Below are positions 23,900 to 34,823 of a stretch of DNA of 35,440 bases, one piece after another. Source of the stretch: Mnemiopsis leidyi (lineage: Eukaryota; Ctenophora; Tentaculata; Lobata; Bolinopsidae); contig JH152979.1 in NCBI GenBank assembly GCA_000226015.1, positions 87,432 through 122,871 on the forward strand. Reading direction: 5' to 3'. The translations under genes and the position numbers were made by a program. Below the pieces are notes generated by a model, which was not told the DNA's origin, did not search any database, and worked only from the letters and a program-made list of their open reading frames with translations. Position 1 is the stretch's first letter. Each line of letters begins with the position of its first letter.

Positions 23900-25566
23900 C
23901 TATATTTGGAAGGTGTGTTCACCTGAAAATTTAAAAAATTGAGTTACTTATATCAAACTGTATAACAAACGTTGAATAGCTCAGGAGCATCTTCAATATC
24001 TATTGCTAAGATCGGTCTTGATAGTGTTATTTAATAAACGAAAAACATCAAAACACAAAATAGGTAAATGTCGGGGTATGCCTTGAAGCTAACAACACAC
24101 ACACTAACAGACAAGCTAACAGGCACACCGGCCACCTCTACTTTACAGCATTTTGTTGTCTTCAAGTGTGAGATCATAGGATGACCACGATTTCTTGACC
24201 ATTTATTCTACATCAGGGTGTGATGTTAAAATGGTCAACAAATTTTGACCATGTACACGGTCAAATTTTTGATATTACCGTGGTCAAATGGTAAAGATTT
24301 TCACTCAGGCATAAATTTAGTAGATTTGTTGATTTTCTCTGTATACTTGAAAATGCTGACACGTTTATATTCATTTACTGAAATGATGATAGATATTAAT
24401 CGATAATATCAATAGCCACCAAACAAATTTGTAAGAAACGTCACAATCTTAGATAAGAAACGTCACAATCTTAGATAAGGTAAAAGCCTTTTATATTTCT
24501 TATCTTTAACTGAATAACTATGAAATAATGAAATAAACTAAAAATTTCGTGCAGGCGCACCTTATCTAAGATTGTGACGTTTCTTATCTAAGGTTGTGAC
24601 GTTTCTTATCAGAGATGGTGACGTTTTTAACTCGATCGCAAATTGGTTTTGAGGCGTCGAATTTTTACCGATTCATCTATTTTCATTTCAATAAATGAAA
24701 GTTAAAGTGTCAGTTCAAAATATTTGACGAAAAGTTTCCTTTAATAATGTCTAGAGAAAACCAAATTCGAAGAACGAGACTGCTGCTATCAGAGATTAAG
24801 GCAAAAATCCAAATTTTCTATGGTCATGGTCAAGTTTTTATTTTTACCATTGAGTGTGTGGCAAATACCATGGTGACATGGTCAGTGCCGTATCCCCCCA
24901 CCTTTCTCTGATTAGCACAGAAATACCCAACTTAATCAACACAGAACTGCGAAAATCAGCCAGGAGATAAACTTACGTTTGTCCGGGAAATGTTTTTTCT
25001 GAGCAAGTTTTGGTTGAGAAACGTTGAAACTAGTTAATCTTTCAGACTGCCTAGCACCGTTCTGAGCTCCAGACTGTAAATAGAAGAAATAAAAGCCACA
25101 AGTCTTATTAACAAAGTTATCCTACGTCTACCCATTGACTTTTAATTGAGTCACGCATTAGAAGATTTGTACCCTTAATTCAAAAATGTACCTGTCTACG
25201 ATTTCGAAATGTTTTTAAGATTACACATTTAGCTTCCAGAACAATGCAAGGTAAGGCGACTATCATTGTGCCTGGTCGTGATTATCACGACAGATTAAAA
25301 CGGGTTATGGGTAATACAGTCTATTACAGAGAATAAAATTGTGAAATATAATCGTGTAATTGTCGCAATTTCTCGATAACAAATATCAACTTAACGATGC
25401 TTGGCAATTTAGAAAGGAATTAAAAGTTTGAAAGATGATTATTAAGAATAAAAGATACCTGAAAGACAGTGCTTTTAAACTGGTCAGGATGGTGCTTGCG
25501 CTGCTTCCTTGTGTAGCTCTGGTCAGATGTCAATTCGACAGTGCACCACGACTCAACGTTTGACAT
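23900..25566 (-). CDS. small unrecognised three-exon gene, 75-aa basic protein
   Basis: Coding exons on the minus strand are 25566-25459 (36 codons, M-S-N-V-E-S-W-C-T-V-E-L), 25073-24977 and 23922-23900, ending at a TAG. All junctions are in phase. The acceptors are strong (TTCTATTTACAG, TAAATTTTCAG), the exon 2 donor is full consensus (GTAAGT), and an AATAAA lies about 330 nt after the stop (23574-23569). The product is hydrophilic and basic (K-Q-R-K-H-H near residue 21, Q-K-K-H-F-P-D-K near 61), with no signal peptide, membrane segment or coiled coil. I do not recognise the family, and no function is assigned. Exons this short escape length-filtered ORF searches. A CpG-rich stretch at 25909-25935 upstream may be its promoter. 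Intron 2 hosts the foldback element at 24190-24895. Confidence 0.55.
24190..24895. mobile_element. non-autonomous foldback/MITE-like element in an intron
   Basis: A non-coding segment has a symmetrical layout. The motif TGGTCAA or TTGACCA recurs at the left (24195, 24231-24252 as a perfect 8-bp inverted pair, 24259, 24281) and at the right (24827, and TGGTCA near 24876). Inside it lie the tandem 22-nt repeats in opposite orientations (24433-24476 and 24564-24628). This is the pattern of a DNA-transposon derivative with subterminal repeats. Exact ends and target duplications could not be defined, so the boundaries are approximate. It lies within intron 2 of the small minus-strand gene. Confidence 0.5.
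24433..24628. repeat. 22-nt tandem repeat in inverted arrangement
   Basis: Two perfect copies of a 22-nt unit containing AAACGTCACAATCTTAGAT occupy 24433-24476. The reverse-complement unit is at 24564-24585 (perfect), 24586-24607 (one change) and 24608-24628 (more diverged). The spacer is about 87 nt. Transcribed RNA could form a stem of about 44 bp. Each unit contains TGACGT, a CRE/ATF half-site. Confidence 0.85.
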
Positions 25567-26276
25567 CTTGGAGGCTATTCAGAAGAAACGGGGTTTATTC
25601 TAAAATACAATAAACGTCATCATAATGATTTGATCTAGCACAGCGAAATATTATATTATGATTAAATCGAATATCAAATGTTCTCACACTATCATTAGCA
25701 ATTCAAGAAGGAATTTCAAAACGTGTATTGAATTTCAGCGATCCTATTTCAGACATGAGATGTGGACATCCAGCCTTATTACACGAGCTATTATTAGGAG
25801 AAAATTCGCCGAATTTAGATCGCGATACGCAAGTAATTTATCATCACCAAGGAGATTCAAGCCGCGCAGAGGCTTGAAATCATGCTTTGTACAGCTTAAA
25901 AGGGTATTTTGCGCGCAGTTTGTCGCGCGCGTTCTTGATTTTGAAATTCAAAACATCCGCCCAAATGAGTCTCGTCAAATGAGTACCGTCATGAAACCGC
26001 CGAATCTGTTACAAGGTTATAGTGCCTGTAATTATATGATCGGGTAACTTAACAGAACAGCAAATACGTTAAATTCGTACCAATAAATCGTCTGGTCACA
26101 TAATTCCTTATTTACATACTGTACATCTGAGTTATCAAAAAGTGTCCTAGATATAAAATGAATCTTCTCAAAAAATTAAAACAACTTAACCAGAATCGAT
26201 GCGATTGGCAAGCTTTGTAGTATAAACTATATATGTACTTGAATCAATTTCCCCAAACTGCTGATACAATAAAATC
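25567..26276. other. intergenic region between the LEKR1-like gene and the small gene
   Basis: This is 3' flank of the LEKR1-like gene and 5' flank of the small gene. The CpG-rich patch at 25909-25935 (GCGCGC repeated around TTTGTC) stands out from the AT-rich background and may be promoter. The forward open frame across it shows no recognisable protein. Confidence 0.4.
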
Positions 26277-28199
26277 TTATTTTTGTAACCAACTAGAATA
26301 GTTTTTAGGCATTTTCTTTGTCGAATTTTTCTTGTTTCGGTTTAATCCTGTACCAACCTTTGAACGAGAATTAAGTAAGTTCTGAGAGGAATTTGAACTG
26401 ACAGAATTTCTCGAAGGAGTGTCTGATATTTTGGGTGTTTTTTCCTGTGAAATCCGACCTTTTAAGCTGTCCAATCTCTCCATCAGCTCCATCCTCTCTT
26501 CACATTCTTTTTGAACTGTCCTTTGCAGAGCTAAAACTTCACTCTCAAGTTCGCTGTTCTTCATTTTCAGAGATTTAAGTTTGTTCGACTCGTCTGCGGG
26601 AGGGGGTGGTTTACATTCCAATTGTTTGATAGTTTGTTCGTACTCAGCGATTTGATTGTTCAGCTGGTCAATGCTATTTTGAAGTGAACATTTATTGCTT
26701 TTCAACGTATCAAATTGAAGAGAAAATGTTTTTTCTATGTCTTTTATAGCCTGTTCTTTGGAGCGCAGATCTCTGCTGTATTGGGATGACAGATTATCAA
26801 TTTGTTTCTCTAGCTCTGTCTGTGACTGTCTGTAAGTACGTTCGAGAACTTTCATCTGACTTTCATGCTTGTCGTGAACTTGCTTCAAAGCAGTTTTCAA
26901 ATCAGACTCACGTTGGCTCTGTATTGCTTCCAACTTACTGACTTCATTCTTGTACGTATGAGATTTCTCCAGTGCTGATTTGAGTTGTTCCTGGTAACTA
27001 GCATGAAGTTCTGACAGTTGTATTTTGTGTGATTCCGATATGTGTCTGGTTCGTTCCTCAATAGTCTGAAGATCCTGAGTTAGCCTGGCCAGCTCTTTCT
27101 TCAGCTCACAGTTTTCTGCCTCCAACCGCGTGGTTTTAGAGGCGATATCTTCTTTGTCTTTGATCATGTTTTGAACGTGTGAATTCATCTTGGTTTTTAG
27201 CGAAGCTTGAATTTCCAACGAGGAGTGATATTTCTTGTTCAGGTCCTCAATCTGTGACGTGTGTCGTTTTGTCAACTCGTTTATTCTCTGCTTCAGCTCG
27301 GTATTCTCTTGACTCTTGACTGTCAATGTTCGTTTTAAATTTTCATTTTCCTCAACCGATATCGCCAAATCTCCCTTACAAGCTTCCACTTCTTGCTGAG
27401 TTTCGGACACAATCTTGGAGAGCTGGACGTTTTGTTGCTGAGCATGGTTGAGGGACGTAGAGGAACGCTCTAGGACCGACAATTTGTCCTGCTGTTTGAG
27501 TATCTGTTCGTTCTGAGCAGTGTTAGATTTTGTCAACTCGTCTACTTTTTTCTTCAGAGAAACAGACTCATTAAGACTTTCTATGAGTTTAGATTGGGAA
27601 TCTTGACACTTAGAGGCTAGGACGCTGATGTATTTTGTCGCTATTTTTATGTCGGCCTCAAACACGTTTTTGTAATTCTGAATGTCATGTTTCAACGTTG
27701 ATCTTTGTTCTTTTACGATATCTAATTGTTTAAGTAAAGAAGGGTAGACTCGGGCGTATTTCTTAAACTCTAACAACTCAGCTGCTTGTTCCTTATAAAG
27801 TATGGATTGTTGTTCCCAACGCTCATTTAAAGTAGAATATTCCTCTTTCAGAGCAGTACACTGCCCGGTAGCTGAACTCAAACTTACACTTAAATCACTG
27901 ACAAGCTGTGTTTGCTCCAAACATTGTCCCTCCAACTTCTCAATTTTAGACCGCAAACCCATGTTCTCTTCGTCCAAACCGGAGAACTTGGTTTTCATCT
28001 CTTGGTACCCAACCAATTGTGATTTTACATTTTCAAGTTCTAACTCCAATTTTTTGATCTCATTGTGGATGAGGTAGGACACACCGCAGAATTTACACAC
28101 AGTTTCATCGGAGGGGAGGGTTCTGATTTCGTCTGGTAGAGGGTTAACTGGATTATATCGTTCAAACTTTTCTGTAAGCTCCACTTGAGGGGCTGTCAT
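26277..28199 (-). CDS. LEKR1: LEKR1-like coiled-coil protein, single coding exon
   Basis: A 640-aa protein is encoded without interruption. The N-terminal block has L-P-D-E-I-R at 21-26, a CxxC at C35/C38 and the motif V-C-K-F-C-G-V-S-Y-L-I at 34-44. This matches my memory of the start of LEKR1 (leucine-, glutamate- and lysine-rich protein 1). Residues about 45-590 are almost continuous heptad-rich coiled coil (E, K, Q, L). The tail (about 590-640) is Ser/Asn/Lys-rich and basic, with SDTPSR and KTPK sites. The frame stays open 20 codons further upstream, but those begin at a TTG and lie before a strong acceptor (CTCTCTGTGTAG at 28205), so the ATG 5 nt after it is chosen. LEKR1's molecular role is poorly known. 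The gene model is firm. The family label rests on the N-terminal motif; generic coiled-coil similarity would otherwise mislead. Confidence 0.75.
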   Translation of the reverse strand: MTAPQVELTEKFERYNPVNPLPDEIRTLPSDETVCKFCGVSYLIHNEIKKLELELENVKSQLVGYQEMKTKFSGLDEENMGLRSKIEKLEGQCLEQTQLVSDLSVSLSSATGQCTALKEEYSTLNERWEQQSILYKEQAAELLEFKKYARVYPSLLKQLDIVKEQRSTLKHDIQNYKNVFEADIKIATKYISVLASKCQDSQSKLIESLNESVSLKKKVDELTKSNTAQNEQILKQQDKLSVLERSSTSLNHAQQQNVQLSKIVSETQQEVEACKGDLAISVEENENLKRTLTVKSQENTELKQRINELTKRHTSQIEDLNKKYHSSLEIQASLKTKMNSHVQNMIKDKEDIASKTTRLEAENCELKKELARLTQDLQTIEERTRHISESHKIQLSELHASYQEQLKSALEKSHTYKNEVSKLEAIQSQRESDLKTALKQVHDKHESQMKVLERTYRQSQTELEKQIDNLSSQYSRDLRSKEQAIKDIEKTFSLQFDTLKSNKCSLQNSIDQLNNQIAEYEQTIKQLECKPPPPADESNKLKSLKMKNSELESEVLALQRTVQKECEERMELMERLDSLKGRISQEKTPKISDTPSRNSVSSNSSQNLLNSRSKVGTGLNRNKKNSTKKMPKNYSSWLQK

Positions 28200-28204
28200 T
28201 GAAC

Positions 28205-29028
28205 CTACACAGAGAGGGAGTTTAATAAAACTTGAGTTGATCAGAATTATGTCAGTCAATTGACAATAACAAACAAATCTTTTTAAGTTTGAAGATATAA
28301 AGTTGGTTTCTTTTAGGTTTTAGAAGAAATGAGACGATATTGGTAAAAACTTGGTAACTCTACAAAACAAAATATGTGATGACAACATTTTCAACTGAAT
28401 AATTCTGATTTGGAAATAGAAGTATGAGGCTCTAGCAAAAAAAGTAATAACTTTAATTCGCACATTCTTTTAACCTATTGAAATAATTTCCTATTATTGA
28501 AATAATTTCTTATTGTCGAAGGAGCAAAAATGGAAGAATCTCAAAATCCAAAATAATTCTGCGTTATCTCCAAAAGATACAAACATTATCAAACATCTGT
28601 TGACCAATATTCGCCTGCCAAACCCTAAAAATTTTTTCAAACTACATATTGTTATTTAGAATCCAAGAAAACCTGATGGGAAATTAAATTTAAAAACTGG
28701 CGAAATTGTATTGTTATATATTTGTTTGGAAGAACAAAAGCAGATTTAAAATTAAAACACAGAATTGGGTCAGTTGGCCCCAGATGCAGATGGCAAGTAA
28801 TTCTTTATGTACGCCCATGAGATACATATGGAAACGTAACAAATAAAACATAGCATATAGCATTGAATAGAGTGTAATGACAGCCAATAAATACTCGGAA
28901 ATTTCGTCTGTGAAATTCTGATTCATGCACAACATCAAGTTTCTGTTACTTCATTCTCTACCCAACCAAAAGAAGAGTCTGTTTACTGCAGAGTCTGTTT
29001 TCTGCGAACCACGTGTATGATCTGTTAT
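28205..29028. other. PRC1 3' flank and LEKR1-like 5' flank
   Basis: About 820 nt of AT-rich sequence lies between the PRC1 stop and the acceptor of the LEKR1-like coding exon. It contains no recognised exon. A short near-duplicate, TTGAAATAATTTC, occurs twice near 28478-28510. Confidence 0.5.
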
Positions 29029-32000
29029 TCAATCTGTTTCCTGAATGGTTGTTAAGAGGGATCTCCTGATGTTTTCGGGGGCCGGGCTTGGTGTGAGGTG
29101 TACTGAGCTGCTTCTCATCAATTCCCGGGCGGGGTGGTTGATCTGAAAAATGTTGTCGTTTACTCCCGGACAATTAACTAATTATTACATCAGAATGTTA
29201 TACATAGGGGTTTCGCAATTCGCATGCCCTCACGAATCTTCAGAAATTCAATCTATCCAATGAACAATCATGCAATCAGTTACAGGATTGGTGAGGGTAA
29301 AACCGTTTGGTAAAACTGTCATTATGGAACAGCAAATCACTGCTAAGAACTTAATTTATTAATGGTAGCCCAACCCGATGTTTTAGAGAGACCGACGGTA
29401 AGAAAAAGCTTGATCTAACGCGCATGCATGACATGCCAGATACCTACTTACTTGTTTAACACAAGTTTTATTCTTTAATTGACGATAACGGATGATTGAA
29501 GTTTCTCTGAGGCGTCATTGCTTGTTTGGAGGCCCAAATTGATGCCTAGGATTAGCAAATAGAGCGTTGCATTAATGGCAAACTTCACAGTTCATTGTTT
29601 CCATTTTCAATTTTATCCAAGTTCATAGCATGATAATATGGTATGCTTTAATGCATTGAATGTTAAAGTAAGCTTTAAGCAGTTCTGAGATGACTTGATC
29701 ACACGAAAATTCATGAGATATTTTAAAACTTAAAAAGTCAAAAGAATAACTTGGTGTAATCTCCGAAAGTCAAGACATGCAGTGTTTACAAAAATCGGTG
29801 TTCAATTTAGATCATGCGTGATAGTGAGCGGGCAGATCAATCTGCTGACTGTAGCTAACAATATGTACAAGAGTTGACATGCATGCGAGTAAGACATAGA
29901 GAAGCAGGGAGTTCTATAGTACAACGTGGCTAGGGCCGGGAGTACACTACACGATATAACTGCTCGGCTTCCCTCAATCTAATCTAGTGGGAGAAATACA
30001 CATCCTCAACTTGGGCCTGTGTGTGAGAAATGTGCGAATGTTGAGGCTGCTATCTTTCTGAATTTAAATAACTGGATCAATAGGCCGGTAGTTGTCTATC
30101 GACAATACTACTTTCATGACAAATTTATGCTGACTGTCAAACCGATATTTTCCATTTTCATGGTCACCATAGAAAAGAGAAAATCAATAGGCTTTCGAGA
30201 AATCTCAATCAAAGGAAAAAAGAAAAGATTTCACATGCAAGATCAAACAAACATTAACAGTGCAAGACAAGTACACACGAAAGTTACCTCGTTTTCGAAA
30301 TCCGCGTAATCAGCTACTTGGTTATCTAAATCTAAGTTGGAAACACAGCCGCTGTCCATTGAGGACTCGGTGCTGGTACTGGGCGCCTGCGCGGCTGTTG
30401 GGGCTCGTGATTCTGGCGCAACTTCCTCCACTATGGGCTTGGACGCCTTTTTGACGGGAGTGTCAGGACGCTTCTGATTTGCAGCCGGTACTTTCACTAC
30501 CACCCTACCGAGTGATAAGTTTCAGTAAAGCAAGTAGAGGTCCACTCATGTTTCATGCACATTCATTGAAGTTTTCATTTATCAGAGTGAAGGTAATTGC
30601 CCCAGAAGCAGCGAGCCATGAACCAAACACTTGACAACGAACAATCCCATACAAACATATATTAACTGTTCAATACACGTTACCATCACGTGACAAGAAC
30701 AACAAACCACGTGACAAACCAACCTGGGGAAATTCTTCTCTCTAGCAGGTGTCCTGATGGGCGACTTGGTTACAAGACTGCTGTGTACAAACTGTCTGGT
30801 CCGGGGTGTCCTGACGGATCGTGTTGGCGTGGTGTTTGGCGTGTTCCCCGTCTGAAGTGCGCAGTTTTTAGCGCGCCTTATTCGAGTGAAAATCCATGTT
30901 ACACTTGGAATAGAACACAGGAGGAAGATAGCTAGAGGAATTTTTTAGCGCAACACCAGGCGAAAGGACTAGGAAATGTTACAGTCAGATTGATAGATTG
31001 TCACATACACTGAGCTGCACTAGACAATGGTGTTAAGTCCATCCAGTGTTCTAAAATCTATGTGTGTAATGTGTGTGATGTGCCCGCACAGTGATATGAC
31101 GGAGTACATAACAGAGGACCTGTTAATTAGATAGCAGTGCCTTGATTTAACTAAACCAATCTTACACCCTGGAAGTAGGCCATGAGCGTGCTTCGTAACC
31201 TGATCCTCTTAAAAGTCAAAACTAACCTTTTGAAAACATCATCAGTGTAGAGCAATCCATGAAATCCCAAAAATCTGCTACCCAATAATTGAGTGCCCAG
31301 TTTCAGGAAAATTACGACTTTGCTAAACAGTAAACAGTTTGAAAATCTTTGAGGCTCGAACCAACCTTGACTCGTTTGTTGGCGGGAGTGAGGATGGTAG
31401 TCCCCGCTATTCTACGTTTGGGAGTTTTGGCGGGAGTACTGCCGTAAGTAAGCTCGTTCTGCATGGCCTCCTCTTTCGCGCGCTGTTTGTTCTCCTTCAT
31501 CTGATCCTTTCTGTTCTGAAGCTGTTGGAAGAGGTGTCATATACTTGATTGTTGAATATTTCACAGTTTTGAAATTACCAAAAGTTAGTAGATCAATACT
31601 AGAAGTAAGTTTCATTTAGTGTAATATAAGATGTGTTATTAGACCTGTCACCTAGACCTTTCAAGTTACTAAAGTGACACATAAATTTACCTCTTCTTTT
31701 TGCTGGTTAAGATAATCAGAGAACTTGTGACCGAAAACAGTAAAGATTCTTCCGGTGTCGTTTTCCCAAGTAGAAATCTCCTTGACTATCGCTTCTTCAC
31801 ACCTGGGCAGTTCTCTGGAAATCTTCTTGCGTTCTTTCTCCTCTTTCAGCAGTTTCCCTCCTCGGTTGTCGAAGCGGTTAGGATCACTTTCTTTACACTC
31901 CATCCCCTCCCACCTCTCCCACATTTTGTTCCGTGTTTTGATCGTCCTGAGAAACAGCTAATTTACAACAAAGTATACGGATCATTTCAACAGACATGAA

Positions 32001-34823
32001 AACTTTGACAAAGTAAAACCGTTCATCAACACCAGATGTAAAGGGTGCAATGGCGAGAACTGCACACTGACATGTAAAGATTTTCGTAGTTGTTGTACTC
32101 CTGGACCAAACATTCCAGCTTTTTCTCGTGTTCGACCAGCAGGTTCTCTCCAATACTCTCACTGTAGAAGGGAGTGAAGAGTTTCTTGTCCTCCTCACTG
32201 TAGAACATCAGTTCCCAGTACTTCTCTATCTCCTCTCGTGTCAGCTTGATAAATCTCTCCAGGTTTTGTAGCTTCAACTCCTCCAGACGGTGAACCTGAC
32301 ATCACGAGTGTGAGGATTGCTTAGTATATCAATGACTGGTCACGTGGTAATCATTGTTGACAAACAAATTTAGATTAGGAAAAAGCAGCAATAGTAAAAC
32401 CAAATAACAACCTCCTCTTTAAGCTTTACGATGAGCTGATCTGAAAATCCGGTGTGTTGTTCCAGAAACTTCTTCTGATCCTCCTCCGGAAGTTCCATCC
32501 TAGTCCACAAACTCTGTATCTTCGTCATCAGACTCTTCTGTAACTTCTTGTTTTCTTCCAGTGTCATCTGACACAAACACACGTGTTAACGATTTGTCGT
32601 CTTGCTCGCTAAAAGTCTGGTCAAAAAGTTAAAACGTATCATTTTACGTATCGTTTATGAGGTACAGAGCCCGTTAATCGCAAGCATTGCTTACTGCTTT
32701 GTTGAGCTGGCAACCTTCAGTGGCATTCGGTTTTAATGAGATTTGATAAGTAATAACTAATAAATTGAGTCGTCACGCAGCACGCTTTCTGATCGTTGAA
32801 ATATACGAGAATTGCGGCTCGACTAACAAATCTGTTATCAGATATTGAGCTTGAACAGTAGCACTTAAAGTGTGTCTCGAAAAGAAATTCAAGGAATATA
32901 ATCAAAGAAGAAACAAAGTTCAAATAGAACAAGAAACAAACAAACACACCGTTAAACTCTGTTTCATCTGCTCCAACCACTGCATGTTTTCATTAGACAG
33001 CTGGAAAGAGTCCAGGTTACCCGTCTCGATATGTTCCTCTCTCTCGTTTCTGGCTCTGATGTTCAACTCAGTCCACAGTTCCAGGATGTCCTTTGCAGCT
33101 ATCGCCAGCTTTATCTCTCTTTTGTTCTTCTCCGCTGTAAGAAACCTGAACAAGAATAGGGTTAGAAAAATACGGAATTTAACTGTTACTCACTTCTGAA
33201 CTGATGTACTGACTGTCTCAAATAGAGTCTGTTTACTTACTAACTGTACGATTGTGATTCAGAGGATTGATAAGTTCTGCAGCGATTTCGATTAGGCACA
33301 AAATTATTGCAAACTTTCTCCTAGGCTGGATTTATCTAGGAAGTCATTTGGAATAACTTGCACCAAATTGGATGAAAGGATTACGTTAGAATGTACACGC
33401 TAACAGAAATAACACGTACTCTCATTTCACAACCTGTCACATAGAAATTTAACCCAATCGGTTGCGGGTTGCTATGGCACACAATTATGTATTTCTTACA
33501 ATAAAGTAAGATGTACGCTGAGAAACGGGTGACCTTCATAATGGAAGGAAAATGGACATGTTGATAAATCGCAAGGTTTTATAGATAAATGTGATAAAGT
33601 AAAGTGATGAATGGTGATTTAATATCAATATTTACATATTACATATATTTACATATTACATATTACATTTCATTGTAATACCATTAATACTATATCATGT
33701 AGCTATAAGAGGCTCTTAATCATGATATGTTACGAGGTCACGACAAATAAACTCACCAAACTTGATATTCATGTTATGATTTGATGACCGTAAACCTGAA
33801 TGCTATTCAGAATTAACTTTAAGCATGGATCTATGAAGGATCTATCTATAAGAGGACAATCTTATTCGCTATATTTTTTAAAAAGGTGTAAACAATTAAA
33901 TCAACGTACCCTATGCGAGTGTTGGCTTCCTTGACTTGATGTTTAGAGAGAACGGTGTCCGACTGGATGTATTCAGGAATCCTTCCCAGACGAGCACATA
34001 GTTCTCCTTCTTGAGTTCGCAGGTTTATCGCCTCACGGATTCGCAATTGTCGCTCTTTTATCAGCTGCTTTACCTGAAATGTCACCCTTTTAGAGCGTGT
34101 GACTATGAATAACTGATATATGTTATTATATTTTTAATATATTGTCAACTCTCTAGCACTCTACAAATCGGCTTGATGCATTCAAAAATTAAAGGGAAAA
34201 TACATTAGATATTTCTACCTGATTTCTTAGAGTTTTCTCTTTTTTCAGAACAGTAAATTCCTTAGGTGGTTCTTCGAAAGTAGTCTCCAGTTCCTGAGCC
34301 AGTCTCATACACTCAGCTCTACATTTAGCTATGTTTTCTATGTAGCCGTCCCTACGGGACTTTTCCTCGTCTACCATCGCTTTCATTAGCTCGGACAGGT
34401 TCTCGTAAACCTAGGAAATTGAAATAATGATCATTACAGGGATGGCTCTGCCAAACCTTGACGAGGACATATAGGTAGGTCATCAATCAAATATACAACT
34501 TTTTACGTCTTATGCCTCTTCTGTACCAGAGGCACCACAGAAAATAACTATCCCATCCCGAATGTATGACGATGGACATGCTACAGCTGCAGCTGAACAC
34601 TGAAATTATAACGAGTGCAAAAGCTTGACACGTCATCTAAGTACACAATAACTTTACACAGTTAACTTACCACTTTAATCCTTGTAATCTGCTGTTCGGG
34701 AGGAATTCCAACTTCGCCCCACAATTCCTGCAAGTCATCTAGCCACTGTGTCAGCAAGCCTGAACATGTGTCTCGGGCACCAGGCAAGCTTTTAAAGCCC
34801 TCATCTAGCTCTACACTGTTCAT
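29029..34823 (-). CDS. PRC1: PRC1/Ase1/MAP65 spindle-midzone microtubule cross-linker, 11 exons
   Basis: PRC1 dimers cross-link antiparallel microtubules at the anaphase midzone and recruit kinesin-4, centralspindlin partners and Plk1 for cytokinesis. Minus-strand exons are 34823-34671, 34410-34219, 34073-33910, 33145-32950, 32567-32412, 32295-32072, 31946-31691, 31521-31366, 30851-30724, 30504-30288 and 29142-29029. All joins are in phase, giving 651 aa (human is about 620). The N-terminal dimerisation and rod helices run to about 300. The microtubule-binding spectrin domain carries the hallmark S-D-P-N-R-F-D-N-R-G-G at 382-392, followed by K-L-L-K-E-E-K. A TP/SP-rich basic tail follows: T480-P-K-R-R and T492-P-A-N-K-R align with the human Cdk1 sites in R-T-P-S-K-R-R and N-T-P-G-K-A-R-K, with more TP/SP sites at 503-534. 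Start: first ATG, 2 nt after a possible acceptor (TTTTTGATAG). Several donors are non-consensus (GTTGTT, GTTGGT twice, GTCAGT). An extra exon between 30288 and 29142 cannot be excluded. Confidence 0.93.
33630..33670. repeat. (ATTACAT)n-type short tandem repeat
   Basis: Alternating ATTACAT and ATTTACAT units, about five copies, in the PRC1 intron between the exons starting at 34073 and 33145. Confidence 0.75.

Noticed and set aside
25658-26047. 129-codon forward frame between the two minus-strand genes
   Set aside because: No domain recognised, no clear start context or splice partners, and it overlaps the likely promoter of the small gene.
28200-28259. Twenty extra N-terminal residues for the LEKR1-like protein
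   Set aside because: They start at TTG and lie upstream of a strong splice acceptor, so they are most likely intron read in frame.
33131-33138. Alternative acceptor TTACAG at 33136 for the fourth PRC1 exon
   Set aside because: It breaks the frame with the previous exon. The acceptor ending at 33146 (TTGTTCAG) restores phase and the PRC1-like sequence.
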